A stretch of 64,000 bases of DNA from Methanoculleus sp. (GTDB lineage Archaea > Halobacteriota > Methanomicrobia > Methanomicrobiales > Methanoculleaceae), in NCBI RefSeq assembly GCF_030019085.1, contig NZ_JASEFJ010000004.1, positions 52,059-116,058 on the forward strand, given 5' to 3'. The stretch's first letter is position 1. Each line of letters begins with the position of its first letter. Below, in pieces: positions 10,303-20,388 of the stretch. The notes under the pieces were generated by a model. The model was not told the origin of the DNA. It searched no databases and was given only the letters and a program-made list of their open reading frames with translations. The translations under genes were made by a program, and so were the position numbers.

Positions 10303-11166
10303 CTACTCAAAGAGGGAGGTCTTCTCCGGCGTCCATGCAGGGTCGATGAGAGAGAGGATTCGTGTTGTCGAGTCTGCGGTGTTCCTGGTCTCTTTTACCT
10401 GGTCTGGTCGGATGTGTGCGGCGCTCCCGGGAGAAACGCGTATCGTCTCTCCAAGTGGTGTTGAAACCTCGATCTCACCATCGATCACGTAGAGGAGGTC
10501 GGAAGAGCCGAGAATCCCGTCATATCTAAGATACCCGCCGGGGAGCAGTTCAACGTAGGCGATGCTGTAGTCGATCGGTGTTTCGGTCATGTTCATCAAC
10601 ACCGGATTGATCAGGGTGTGGACCGCCACTCCTGTTTCGAGGCTCCACTCCGTCCCCTCTCGCGGGTCGGCGACGACGAGCAGCGCACGGTCTGTTACCC
10701 CGTCGATCGCCCCGGGCGCGTCACCCAGGATCTCGACTGCAGGCGTAAAGGGTGGCTGGATCACGGTGATGTAACGGAGATCTGTCTCCCCCGCCTGTGC
10801 TATCGACTGCAGCATTCCTTCCGGCAGGAGGATGGTCTCTCCCTCGCGGACTTCTAATGTCTCGTTCTCACAGCAAATCTTAGCCTCACCATCGAGCACG
10901 TAAACGAGTTCTGTCGCATTGATAAGGCGGTGCGGCGGTGTCGCGTTGCCCGGTGCGATGACGACAAGGCCCATGCTGTAGTTTGTCTGAATCTGCGGGG
11001 TCTCCTCGCCGATGATCCCGGTATATGTTGCCTGACCGTCAAATATGGATACCGGGTCCGACGGCGCGATCAGGCTGACTCCAGCTTCCATCGGAGGTTT
11101 ATCTGTGGCAATACATCCGCTGGAGAGGAGGATAAAGGCGAGGATGAGAATGACAATCCTGTACAT
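10303..11166 (-). CDS. Two-cupin-domain lipoprotein
   Basis: Start MYRIVILILAFILLSSGCIATDKPP (lipobox-like); two cupin blocks (VVIAPGNATPPHRLINATELVYVLDGEA and VELLPGGYLRYDGILGSSDLLYVIDGEI). Confidence 0.8.
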   Translation of the reverse strand: MYRIVILILAFILLSSGCIATDKPPMEAGVSLIAPSDPVSIFDGQATYTGIIGEETPQIQTNYSMGLVVIAPGNATPPHRLINATELVYVLDGEAKICCENETLEVREGETILLPEGMLQSIAQAGETDLRYITVIQPPFTPAVEILGDAPGAIDGVTDRALLVVADPREGTEWSLETGVAVHTLINPVLMNMTETPIDYSIAYVELLPGGYLRYDGILGSSDLLYVIDGEIEVSTPLGETIRVSPGSAAHIRPDQVKETRNTADSTTRILSLIDPAWTPEKTSLFE

Positions 11167-11190
11167 GCTGAAAGTTCTGCGGTGGAAGGA

Positions 11191-11755
11191 TGAAAAATGT
11201 GTATCATCTGCGTTGCTGGCGGGCAATTGCCAGAAACACGGGGAAGACTCTGGATAAGACCCTTGCCGGGTGGTGTGGGGGTGGTCAGCGAATACTGTTC
11301 CAGGTAACACGTCAAGAGAGGGGAAGGGGCGTTCCGTCCCCTCCCCGTCAGCCCTACCCCACGGGGGTGGTTCTCCATCGATACCGTGTCCGGGAGTGCA
11401 TCTCCAGCACCAGGGTGGAACCTACCTTGCACGGCCATCCGGTTTATCGCCGATCACTGCCCGCCCCTTGAAGGGGCGGGAGGTGGCGGTGTTCTCCATC
11501 CAGGGAAGAAAGTGTCTGTGTGACACGATGAGACAGGGGCGATTCTCCATGGATACACTGCTCTGCAGGTATCTCTGCTGGTATCAACACAACTCCATCA
11601 CCGGGATCCTGTTTCTGCCCCTCGCCCCCGGGGTGGAGAAAGCGAACCTTCGCTTTATGTGGAGTCGCCGAACCGTGGTGCTCCGGGAGCAGACTACCTG
11701 CCGCAATGCCCGGGTAGATGAGGGTAGGGCCCTGCAAAGTATGTTTGAACAGCTT
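11191..11755 (+). repeat. Dispersed repeat family, copy A (reference orientation)
   Basis: Long similarity by eye to 48170-48875 (reverse) and 63575-64000; shared blocks GTGTATCATCTGC, CAGAAACACGGGG-AGACTCTGGA, GCGAATACTGTTCC, TCAACACAACTCCATCACCG-GATCCTGTTTCTGCCCCTCGCCCCCG. Confidence 0.88.
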
Positions 11756-12175
11756 ATTTACGAGAATCATGCTATTATTTCTGGATAATTGTAAAAATAC
11801 CGCTGTTGTGATTGTACTTCTGGAAGGGGCGACCATCACACCTGGCGTTAACGCGAAGACGAAGACTCGAAAGGTGGCTGAATGGTGAAATCTTGAGGGG
11901 GCCATAAACAAGATCGCCACCTTCGAATCCTCTTGAACAAATGACCGGTGTCTGAAACGCTGACGATGGTGGTCCCTCTCCAGATCATCGACCGCCACCG
12001 TGACCCATGATACCCGGCCCCCCGTGATTCTGGGGTGTGGCCGATAGGGTCTTTACAGAGACCGGTAGGAGATCCCGTAATGACCATGCCACCATCCAGT
12101 TTACTGAACTAACCAGGGAGCTCAATGCGCTCAAATAGGGGATGAAGGAGAGTATCAGGTCGAGGTGAAGTATCC

Positions 12176-13000
12176 ATGAAGAAGATTACTGCCACTCAGA
12201 TCAGCATGCTGCTGATCGCTGTTACCCTGCTGGCCCCTGCGGTGCAGGCCGCGCTGGTGGTCGATGCAGGTGAAGACCGTAGCGTGCTTGCCGGCGAACC
12301 GGTAACCGTTATTGCGACCTGCAGCGACACGGACGGTATCGATCTGCTGAACCTCTCAGCCTTCATCGACTGGGGCACAGTGAGAAGCCCTGTAGAGATT
12401 GTGGCAGGCGACGAGAAGAACGCAACCATCCATGCAACCCACAGGTACCCGGTTGCAGGTATCTACACGGTCACTGTGACGGTTGAGAACAACGTTACCG
12501 GCATCGTGGCCACCGATTCCCTGAACGTGACAGTGAACCCGCAGACAGCGGGGGTGAAGGTGGCCCCGGGAGTCCTGAACCAGAAGAGCAGAGGTCTCAT
12601 GACAATCTTTGTCGGCGTCTCTGAGTGGCTCGGGTTTGCCGAAACCGGCGACACAAACGTGACGATGGCGGATCCATCGACATTTACAATCGGAAACGCA
12701 ACCCCCACAAAGGTCAACTACTCTATGAAGGATGGCGGCACGTTCATCCTGAAGTATCGGCAGGCGGACGTTGCGCCCCTGGCGGGCGATGGCAACCTGA
12801 CCATTAACGGCAGCGCGGTGACCGGGGATGGTTACGTCACGGTCGTTGGCAGGGGTGCCGTCTCTCTCATCAAGCCCGGTAACAGGAAGGGACCGGCGTC
12901 CGGCAACCCCGATGATGGGTATCCCCTGATAGAGAGGGTGAGGGAGAAGACGAAGGACCAGACCAAAATGCGTGACCGCGAACGTATTTCCGGTACCTGA
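12176..13000 (+). CDS. Secreted PKD-domain protein
   Basis: Signal-like N-terminus MKKITATQISMLLIAVTLLAPAVQA; PKD-like VVDAGEDRSVLAGEPVTVIATCSDTDG...HRYPVAGIYTVTVTVEN. Confidence 0.75.
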   Translation: MKKITATQISMLLIAVTLLAPAVQAALVVDAGEDRSVLAGEPVTVIATCSDTDGIDLLNLSAFIDWGTVRSPVEIVAGDEKNATIHATHRYPVAGIYTVTVTVENNVTGIVATDSLNVTVNPQTAGVKVAPGVLNQKSRGLMTIFVGVSEWLGFAETGDTNVTMADPSTFTIGNATPTKVNYSMKDGGTFILKYRQADVAPLAGDGNLTINGSAVTGDGYVTVVGRGAVSLIKPGNRKGPASGNPDDGYPLIERVREKTKDQTKMRDRERISGT

Positions 13001-13091
13001 TCAGGCGGGGGGCAGGGCGCCATCTTCGCGGGTTCGGTGTCGCCTGCCCGGATCAACCCATTTATCGTTTCTGCTGCCAGAGATAAATCAC

Positions 13092-13445
13092 ATGGGGCGC
13101 TACGCCAGCGGCGATGTCGTTTTGGCCTCCGTGCGCATCGGAGACGGCGGTGAGCGGAAGGTACGCCCGGTGGTGGTCATAACAGGGGGAGAGAGGGGAC
13201 GGTTGCTGGTCTGCCCGGTCTCGAGCGGCCCGTCCAGCGATGGTATCTCGATCCCGATCTCGCTTAACGACTTTGCCATTGGTGGACTCGACCTCTTTAC
13301 GGAGAGCTACGTCCTGGCCGCACATCCTGTAACCATCCGGGCGGGGGACGTCGCCGGTAAGAAAGGCTCGCTTCTGCCCGGGACGCTTGCTGTCATCCGG
13401 GAGGCCATGACACGGGTGCACGGGACGGCCGGGCGCCACCGTTGA
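13092..13445 (+). CDS. PemK/MazF-like toxin-family protein (orphan)
   Basis: MGRYASGDVVLASVRIGDGGERKVRPVVVITGG...LLVCPVSS pattern of PemK/MazF folds; no antitoxin ORF adjacent. Confidence 0.65.
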   Translation: MGRYASGDVVLASVRIGDGGERKVRPVVVITGGERGRLLVCPVSSGPSSDGISIPISLNDFAIGGLDLFTESYVLAAHPVTIRAGDVAGKKGSLLPGTLAVIREAMTRVHGTAGRHR

Positions 13446-13538
13446 GACGCAGATCGCCGGTGACGGTATCGCGATCGTGAGCGGAAGTATCAGGACAGGG
13501 TGCAGGGTATAAATACCGTCGGCGGTTACCGGTGTACC

Positions 13539-14123
13539 ATGCAGACAGATAGAGAGTCCACGGTCTTCTCCGTGATCCGGGATCGTCGGAGCATTCGCAA
13601 CTACGCCGACCGGGACGTTCCGGGTGATGTATTGCAGAGTATCATCGCTGCGGGCATTGAGGCCCCCACCGCGATGGGGCTTCAGCCCTGGCGGTTTGTG
13701 GTTGTGAAAGACCGCGACCTGATGCAGCGGGTCTCAGACTATTGCAGACCGATCCTGGCAGAGATAGTCAGCAGCGCGGGCGGCCCGGGTTCAGAGGAGT
13801 TTCTGGCAGTGCTCAGGAGTCCTGAGTTCAACCTCTTCCACAACGCCCCCGTGCTGGTTCTTGTTCTCAGCGCAAAGGAGGCACAATCAGGTATCATAGA
13901 CTGCGCACTCTGTGCAGAGAACATGATGCTCGCCGCCTGGGCGCTTGGAATCGGGAGTTGCTGGATCGGTTCTGCGACAATAGTCGAGAAGAACCCGGAC
14001 CTCCTTGCAGAGTTAAAGGTTCCAGGCGACTACCGCATAGTGGCACCGCTGGTCTTCGGGTATCCCGCCACCCTCCCGCCGAAACCGGCACGACGTGAAC
14101 CGGTGATAACCTGGATCCCGTGA
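13539..14123 (+). CDS. Nitroreductase family protein
   Basis: FSVIRDRRSIRNYADRDVPGDVLQSIIAAGIEAPTAMGLQPWRFVVVKD; GIGSCWIG. Confidence 0.88.
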   Translation: MQTDRESTVFSVIRDRRSIRNYADRDVPGDVLQSIIAAGIEAPTAMGLQPWRFVVVKDRDLMQRVSDYCRPILAEIVSSAGGPGSEEFLAVLRSPEFNLFHNAPVLVLVLSAKEAQSGIIDCALCAENMMLAAWALGIGSCWIGSATIVEKNPDLLAELKVPGDYRIVAPLVFGYPATLPPKPARREPVITWIP

Positions 14124-14279
14124 TACCCTGGCCGCCTGAAAGCCGCGTATAGCTGGCACTGTGGGGCGGGCACCCCCTCTCAACACCGCCCCCCCTTTAT
14201 TCTCCCGCCGGGACCAGCCTCAAACGGCATGCAGATATCCCGGCACGAAGAGAACAATTAACGCTGGAGTGGCCAGGAG

Positions 14280-14828
14280 ATGCTGGATCAGGAGTTTAAA
14301 CGGATTGGAGACCGCCTCTTTTCAGAGGGACTGGTCGGTGCAAATTTCGGGAATATGAGCGTTCGGGCAGAGGGGGAGGCAGGGTTTCGCATCACCAGGA
14401 CCGGCGCGTACCTCGATTCAGGTGAGATGCCCGTCTTCGTGCCCTATGAAGGCAATGCCCCTCCGGAGGCCTCGAGCGAGTACCGCGTCCACCGGGCGGT
14501 ATATAGGGCGACCCCGCACCGTGCAATCGTCCACGCGCACCCCGTCCACGCCGTCGCTGCATCGCTCGATCTCGAGGTCATCCGGCCCGCCGACAGCGAG
14601 GGGAGACTGCTCTGCCCGGAGATCCCGGTTGTGACCGGGGAGCCTGGAACTGACGAGATCGCAAAAAACGTTGCCGAAGCGCTCTTTCGCGGGAATATCG
14701 TCATGGTCCGGGGGCACGGCACGTTTGCCGCCGGAAAAACGCTGGATGAAGCGTATATCTACACCTCAATCGCCGAGTATGCCTGCCGGATCCTCATCCT
14801 ATCGGGGAGGCTTCGGGGGGTTGCGTAA
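14280..14828 (+). CDS. Class II aldolase (fuculose-1-phosphate aldolase-like)
   Basis: NFGNMSVR, RAIVHAHPVHAVAAS, MVRGHGTFAAGKTLDEAY. Confidence 0.85.
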   Translation: MLDQEFKRIGDRLFSEGLVGANFGNMSVRAEGEAGFRITRTGAYLDSGEMPVFVPYEGNAPPEASSEYRVHRAVYRATPHRAIVHAHPVHAVAASLDLEVIRPADSEGRLLCPEIPVVTGEPGTDEIAKNVAEALFRGNIVMVRGHGTFAAGKTLDEAYIYTSIAEYACRILILSGRLRGVA

Positions 14829-15725
14829 CTGCTCGATCTGGCGTATCGTCTCGCGATGAAACCCGAGCAGCATGTCGCTTATAACCCCGAACATGAACAT
14901 CTGGAATCCCATCATGATCAGCAGGACGGTAAGGATTGTGAGCGGCAGGTGCTCGATGTTCTTGAACCACTCGAGAACCACGTAGACGCCGATGATCCCG
15001 CCTATGATCGATATAAAGAGCCCGATGATCCCGAAGTAAAAGATCGGGTTGTTCATCTTCGCAAGACGGTATATGGTCGAGAAGATCCGGATCCCGTCCT
15101 GGAGCGGGTTTAACTTGGTGACAGTCCCCGGCCTTGCGCGGTAGCGAACGGGGACGACCGCTACTCGCTGCCCCATTCTAACCGCCTCAACCGCCATCTC
15201 CGTCTCGATCTCAAATCCTGCCTCTTTAAGGTTCATCTGCCGGATCGAGCGGAGTGTAAAAGCGCGGTAGCCCGAGAGGATATCGTGTAGATCCTTGCCG
15301 TGGGCGATCCTGAAGACCAGGTTGAGGATCTGGTTACCAAGGTGGTTCAACCTCGTGAACGCCCCTTTCTCCGGACAGGCCAGGCGGTCTCCGATGACGT
15401 GGTCAAACCCCCGCCCGAGAGGTTCGAGCACCCTCTCCGCATCATCCGGCGAGTAGGTGCCGTCGCCGTCGAGCATCAGCACGTAGGGTTTATCTATAAT
15501 CTCCAGAGCCTCCATTATGGCGTTGCCCTTACCCTTCCCCGTCTGCGTCCGCACAACCGCTCCCGCTTCGCGTGCTATCTCGGGTGTCCCGTCGGTGCTG
15601 TTTCCATCAATTACAAGGATATGCTCATAACCGCGCTCCCTGAACCCTCTGACCAGGTCACCGATCGTCGGGGCCTCGTTCAGCGTCGGGATGAGGACGC
15701 AGACCTCACCGCGCTCGATGCTCAT
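14799..15725 (-). CDS. Family 2 glycosyltransferase, dolichyl-phosphate type
   Basis: CVLIPTLNEAPTIGDLVRGFRERGYEHILVIDGNSTDGTPEIAREAGA; C-terminal transmembrane helices. Confidence 0.88.
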   Translation of the reverse strand: MSIERGEVCVLIPTLNEAPTIGDLVRGFRERGYEHILVIDGNSTDGTPEIAREAGAVVRTQTGKGKGNAIMEALEIIDKPYVLMLDGDGTYSPDDAERVLEPLGRGFDHVIGDRLACPEKGAFTRLNHLGNQILNLVFRIAHGKDLHDILSGYRAFTLRSIRQMNLKEAGFEIETEMAVEAVRMGQRVAVVPVRYRARPGTVTKLNPLQDGIRIFSTIYRLAKMNNPIFYFGIIGLFISIIGGIIGVYVVLEWFKNIEHLPLTILTVLLIMMGFQMFMFGVISDMLLGFHRETIRQIEQLRNPPKPPR

Positions 15726-15766
15726 CGAATGTACTATATCCCGGTCGGCAACAATAAGCACTTCGT

Positions 15767-16360
15767 ATGCACATAGCCAAACCGGGGCTCCGCGCTCTCG
15801 GGATCGCGGAGAGTTACACCGGCCGCGAATACTCCACGCTTGCCGGTGTGGTCATGCGTAAGGATCTCCGGATCGACGGCGTTGGTTTTGCCCGGGTGAC
15901 CGTCGGAGGCATGGACGCCACCGATGCGGTTATTCGGCTCTACAGGCGCCTTTCCCGACGGGATATCAACTTCCTGATGATCGGTGGAAACGTCATCGCC
16001 TGGTATAACATAATCGACCCGGTGACGGTGCACGAGGCGACCGGTCTCCCTGTGATCATCGTCACATACGAGGACTCGGAGGGGCTCGAGGAGGATATCC
16101 GCCGTTACTTCCCCGGCGACGATGCACGACTCGCTGCATACCGAAGGCTCGGTGAGAGGATGCCGGTCGGGCTGCGGTCCGGCTACACCCTATTCATCCG
16201 CTCCTGCGGCATTGCAGAGGAAGATGCCGCACGGCTCTGCAACAACTTCACCTACGAGGGGAGGGTGCCCGAACCTGTCCGTGTGGCGCGGCTCATCGCC
16301 AGAGGTCTCGTCCGATCCTCAGGAACTCCCGGGCCCGCCCCTGACTACCATGACCGTTGA
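15767..16360 (+). CDS. DUF99 family protein (endonuclease V-like fold)
   Basis: KPGLRALGIAESYTGREYSTLAGVVMRKDLRIDGVGFARVTVGGMDATDAV typical of archaeal DUF99. Confidence 0.8.
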   Translation: MHIAKPGLRALGIAESYTGREYSTLAGVVMRKDLRIDGVGFARVTVGGMDATDAVIRLYRRLSRRDINFLMIGGNVIAWYNIIDPVTVHEATGLPVIIVTYEDSEGLEEDIRRYFPGDDARLAAYRRLGERMPVGLRSGYTLFIRSCGIAEEDAARLCNNFTYEGRVPEPVRVARLIARGLVRSSGTPGPAPDYHDR

Positions 16361-16780
16361 GGTTGCGTGATCGACAACGTATGAGCCGGTGCTCCCCAGG
16401 AATAGCCGGCCGAGCCTGCCCTTGCCGTGTGATCCAACGACTATCAGGTCGGCACCGACCTCCCGCGCAAGTGCGATGATCTCCGCTCCCGGGTGGCCTA
16501 CCTGCTTGTGGGTGGTTATCGGGACACCGACGGCGGCTGCGGTCTTCTCCGCGTCGGCCAGGATCTCGTCGGCCTCCCGCTCCAGGGCGTCAAGGAGGGC
16601 CTGCTGGGCAATATCAGGGGGAGGGAGATCGCTCAGGACCAGTGCGGGGTAGACAGCGGTCTGGATGACGTGCACGGCGTGCACCGGGATCTCCATGGCG
16701 CGGGCGATGGCAAGCCCCTGCTCAAGCGCCTTCTGGCCGATATCCGAGCCATCGACTGCCACGAGTATCGATCTGAACAT
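16319..16780 (-). CDS. Universal stress protein (UspA family)
   Basis: MFRSILVAVDGSDIGQKALEQGLAIA...GADLIVVGSHGKGRLGRLFLGSTGSYVVDHATSTVMVVR. Confidence 0.92.
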   Translation of the reverse strand: MFRSILVAVDGSDIGQKALEQGLAIARAMEIPVHAVHVIQTAVYPALVLSDLPPPDIAQQALLDALEREADEILADAEKTAAAVGVPITTHKQVGHPGAEIIALAREVGADLIVVGSHGKGRLGRLFLGSTGSYVVDHATSTVMVVRGGPGSS

Positions 16781-16847
16781 GCCTCTCTCTAAGAACGTCC
16801 CGGTAGAAAAAGTATGGGGAACGGTATTTTACTTGAGGAGACCGGCG

Positions 16848-17033
16848 CCTCCCGCCCGCTCCCTCCCCTCCTCGGGCGGACAGCGAATGGCGATAGGCCC
16901 GGAAGGCCGTGTCCTGAGGTGGAATAAGACGATCCGGAGGTTGTCTCTCCCTGGAGACCGTATCTATGAAGAATCACCATCCGGGGAGGGGGCGGAACGG
17001 CCCCCCGCCAATGTCTTGACGTGTCAGCAGGAT
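16848..17033 (-). repeat. Dispersed repeat family, diverged copy F
   Basis: Shares GGCGATAGGCCCGG--GGCC, AGACGATCC, CCGTATC-ATG-AGAATC-CC, GGAGGGGG-CGGAACG--CCCC and TCTTGACGTGTCA in order with the plus strand of 48405-48620. Confidence 0.75.
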
Positions 17034-17108
17034 GTATTCAGATGCTGGATTGTAAGGAGCCAACCACCCCTTCCCCCGGTCTATGCATCTCCACCATCTT
17101 TGAGTCTT

Positions 17109-17630
17109 TCAGGCCCTCACCGCATGCTTTGAGATCACCTTCCCGTCGCGTTTATCGATGACCTCCAGACGAACCTCGGCACCGGGGTAGAAGGTCGCGT
17201 CAGAGAGGTCTATGTCTATCCGCTCCCCGGGGTTCCAGTACTGGGTGCGGCAGCCTTCACCGCCGACGGTCTTTACGCCGTAATGGTGCGACTGGATGAA
17301 ACGGTAGCCGTTGAGGGTCTGGACGATAGATACCCTCTGGCCGTTCACGTAAAATTCCGCCTTCAGGTAATCGTTCTCGTATACCGTGCTGCCGTTGTTG
17401 AGGATGGTCACCCTGCTCGCGTAGGTCATTTTACCGGTAGCCGCGCTTGTGTGAGAGACCCCTGTTATGATGATCGGTGGTTGAGACGGTTCCGCCCATG
17501 ACCAGGACGGGATCATCGCAAGCACCATCAGCAGGACAAGAACGGCGAGGATGACGGTGACGCCGACCAGGATGAGAACGCCATGGGTGTCAGAAACACC
17601 GCTTTCGCTGGTTGCGGCCCGCCGGGAGGG
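17109..17630 (-). CDS. Archaeal pilin-like secreted/membrane protein (start uncertain)
   Basis: N-terminal GVSDTHGVLILVGVTVILAVLVLLMVLAMIPSW resembles type IV pilin-like N-termini; remainder is an uncharacterised beta-rich domain. Confidence 0.5.
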   Translation of the reverse strand, partial: PSRRAATSESGVSDTHGVLILVGVTVILAVLVLLMVLAMIPSWSWAEPSQPPIIITGVSHTSAATGKMTYASRVTILNNGSTVYENDYLKAEFYVNGQRVSIVQTLNGYRFIQSHHYGVKTVGGEGCRTQYWNPGERIDIDLSDATFYPGAEVRLEVIDKRDGKVISKHAVRA

Positions 17631-17658
17631 GGCTGCTCCCCTCCGGGGCGGTCGGGCT

Positions 17659-18582
17659 CTAGTAGTCCATTCCGTAGATCCGGGCAAGCGTCTGATAACG
17701 TCCGTAGTTGTATTGATCCAGGTCTCCGCCAATGTCACGTATCCTGTTCCACTCGATGGCATCAGCATGCTCGCGCCGGATCTCTTCAAAAATTTCTCCT
17801 TCTGATATAACAAAGACCTTTGGATCTGACCTCAGTCTGACCCGCTCCTCACCATACTCGCCCAGGGCGTCGGTCGGGATGGAGGCAATCGTGGTCTCGA
17901 TGAACGCGTAGCCGGTGTTGCGGTAACAGCAGTCTTCGGGAGCCCTGATGCCGACGGCCATATGCCCCTCCTCCTCGAACTCGAAGAGTGCCACACCGTA
18001 TCCCAGTTCGCGCAGGAGGTAGGCGAGCAGGAGCGACTTCTCGTCGCAGTCTCCGTTCTGATGGTAGAGGACGTGGTAGGGATACTTGGCCGGCGTATCG
18101 AACTCGTAGTCTATATAGGGGATCTTCTGGACCAGACTGATAGCGGCCCGCACCTGGTTGGCGCGGTCGGGTTCGGCGGCCCGGATGCTGTCGACCAGAC
18201 GGTTCATGTATCGATCCTGAACGCTCTCATCGATGAACTGGAGCCAGTAGTCAAGCTCATCCGGGTATGAGACAGGATACTTTGTGGACAGATAGTCATT
18301 GACGCCCCGGTAGGCATCGAACCGGATCGAACCGGGCCGACCGCGGAGGACATATGGCAGGTTGATGGTCTTTGGCCCGGTCTCAAGGTCGGTGATGTTT
18401 ACCACCGGTTGACCGGTTTCCCCCGTAGCGGGCGCACCGGTTACAAACGTCTCCACGGTCGAGGCGATCTCCGCACCATGGAGGACTGCCACCCCCATGA
18501 TACAAACGAGGATGAAGAACCAGATGATGGTGGCTCCCTGCAAAGGTGAACGATCGCCAGGCATAAGCTGGTTATTCTTCAT
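17659..18582 (-). CDS. Membrane-anchored transglutaminase-like protein
   Basis: GDCDEKSLLLAYLLRELGYGVALFEFEEEGHMAVGI (Cys and His of transglutaminase-like fold), N-terminal TM helix. Confidence 0.7.
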   Translation of the reverse strand: MKNNQLMPGDRSPLQGATIIWFFILVCIMGVAVLHGAEIASTVETFVTGAPATGETGQPVVNITDLETGPKTINLPYVLRGRPGSIRFDAYRGVNDYLSTKYPVSYPDELDYWLQFIDESVQDRYMNRLVDSIRAAEPDRANQVRAAISLVQKIPYIDYEFDTPAKYPYHVLYHQNGDCDEKSLLLAYLLRELGYGVALFEFEEEGHMAVGIRAPEDCCYRNTGYAFIETTIASIPTDALGEYGEERVRLRSDPKVFVISEGEIFEEIRREHADAIEWNRIRDIGGDLDQYNYGRYQTLARIYGMDY

Positions 18583-18658
18583 TGACAGGATTAACCTTTT
18601 CAAAATGATCGGGTGAAGCCCCGCCCGGAACAAAATTACTTCACCCCGGGGCAACAAG

Positions 18659-19600
18659 GTGAGTACAATGGCAGAACCAGGGCACTCACCCGGATACCTG
18701 CGCCTCCACCGGAGCGGCGAACTGGAAGAGCGTGCAGAAAGAGCGTATGAGGTGCTCCGCGACTGCGTTCTCTGCCCCCGGGAGTGCCATGTGAACCGTA
18801 TAGAGGGCGAGACCGGGTTCTGCCGGAACGGGCTCCTGCCGGTTGTTGCAAGTTACAACCCGCATTTTGGGGAAGAACCCCCGCTTGTCGGCCAGAGAGG
18901 GTCTGGAACAATCTTCTTTTCAGGCTGTAACATGCGGTGTGATTACTGCCAGAACTTCGAGATCAGTCAGGGTGGGGTCGGTTACGCCATCACCTGCGAC
19001 GACCTCGCCGGGATCATGCTCCGGTTGCAGGAGATGGGGTGCCATAACATCAACCTGGTAACGCCCACACACGTCGTCCCCCAGATCCTCATGGCTGTAA
19101 ACATTGCCGCCGGGATGGATCTGCAGATCCCGCTGGTCTACAACAGCGGCGGATACGACTCTGTGGAGACGCTGCGACTCCTTGAGGGTGTCATTGATAT
19201 CTACATGCCGGACGCAAAATACGGGCGGGACGATGTGGCACTGGCGCTCTCGCACGCCCCGAACTACACTGCCAGCATGAAGGCTGCACTCAAAGAGATG
19301 CACCGGCAGGTCGGCGACCTGGTGATCGAGGACGGTATCGCTCTGAGGGGCATGATAATACGGCACCTTGTGCTCCCGGCAAACCTTGCAAACAGTGAGA
19401 TCGTGATAGAGTTCATCGCCAGGGAGGTGTCGCGTGACTCCTACGTGAACATCATGGGCCAGTACCGCCCGGCGGGTAGAGTGCTGCGGGGCGGGCTAAA
19501 CCCGGCATTTGCAGCGCTGCGGCGTCCGATCACTGCGGAGGAGTATGCCTGCACTGTCAGGTGCGCGCGAGAGAACGGTCTCCATCGTGGGATCCTCTAA
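18659..19600 (+). CDS. Radical SAM protein, PFL-activating-enzyme-like
   Basis: FFSGCNMRCDYCQNFEISQGG (CxxxCxxC) and N-terminal CVLCPRECHVNRIEGETGFC. Confidence 0.87.
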   Translation: MSTMAEPGHSPGYLRLHRSGELEERAERAYEVLRDCVLCPRECHVNRIEGETGFCRNGLLPVVASYNPHFGEEPPLVGQRGSGTIFFSGCNMRCDYCQNFEISQGGVGYAITCDDLAGIMLRLQEMGCHNINLVTPTHVVPQILMAVNIAAGMDLQIPLVYNSGGYDSVETLRLLEGVIDIYMPDAKYGRDDVALALSHAPNYTASMKAALKEMHRQVGDLVIEDGIALRGMIIRHLVLPANLANSEIVIEFIAREVSRDSYVNIMGQYRPAGRVLRGGLNPAFAALRRPITAEEYACTVRCARENGLHRGIL

Positions 19601-19656
19601 GAGGTGATGCAAAAAGACTATCAGGTTGAGCGGAAAGACTAGACTCCTGATCAGAG

Positions 19657-20382
19657 GTGAGGGGAGGGGATTGGCTCCGGTATGCGGTGCTGACCGATAT
19701 CGGCATGAGGGAGCGAAACGAGGATGCCTGCTTTGCCAGCCTGCTGAACGGCTATCACGTCTTTGGCATCGCAGACGGGCTCGGGGGGCACGCCTGCGGG
19801 GATGTTGCAAGCAGGATGGCGATCGAGATCCTGAAAGAGACCGCCAGCGAGGAACTCTCTGCGATCGATCCTGCGGAGGTGCTCAAACACGCGTTCCGGC
19901 GGATCAACACCGCGATCTTTGCCTTCAACCAGGAACGGGGCCTGAACGCCGGAACAACGCTCTCAGTGGCGATTGCAGGGGAGTCGGCCAGGTGCTGGAT
20001 CGGGACGGTCGGCGACAGCAGGACGTATATCATAACGTCATCCTCGGTCTGGCACACACACGACCATACCTACGTCCAGAGTCTTGTGGATGCAGGGATG
20101 ATATCTCCGGCGGAGGCGATCTATCACCCGGCAAAGAACATCCTGGCCAGGGCGCTCGGCCTGGAAGCCGGTGTAAAGGTCGATCTCGACGAGATGGAAC
20201 TATCTCCCGGGTCGGTCCTGCTGCTCAGTTCTGATGGGCTTCATGACTACGTACCGGCAGAAGTCATCCAGCGGATCGTGATGGCAAACGATCCGGAGGT
20301 TGCGTGCCGGAAGTTGATCGATGCTGCGAGGGATGCCGGAAGCACCGATAACACAACGGTCATCGTCGCGAAACCGCGATGA
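19657..20382 (+). CDS. PP2C-family protein phosphatase
   Basis: VLTDIGMRERNEDACF, FGIADGLGGHACGDVAS, LLSSDGLHDYV, GSTDNTTVIV. Confidence 0.88.
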   Translation: MRGGDWLRYAVLTDIGMRERNEDACFASLLNGYHVFGIADGLGGHACGDVASRMAIEILKETASEELSAIDPAEVLKHAFRRINTAIFAFNQERGLNAGTTLSVAIAGESARCWIGTVGDSRTYIITSSSVWHTHDHTYVQSLVDAGMISPAEAIYHPAKNILARALGLEAGVKVDLDEMELSPGSVLLLSSDGLHDYVPAEVIQRIVMANDPEVACRKLIDAARDAGSTDNTTVIVAKPR

Positions 20383-20388
20383 CCCTGC

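Noticed and set aside
11270-11998. ORFs of 172 aa (+) and 184 aa (-) over repeat copy A
   Set aside because: Not collinear as protein between repeat copies; better explained as open frames inside the repeat.
12001-12170. Possible continuation of repeat copy A toward the PKD gene
   Set aside because: No convincing match to copies B, C or D after about 11755.
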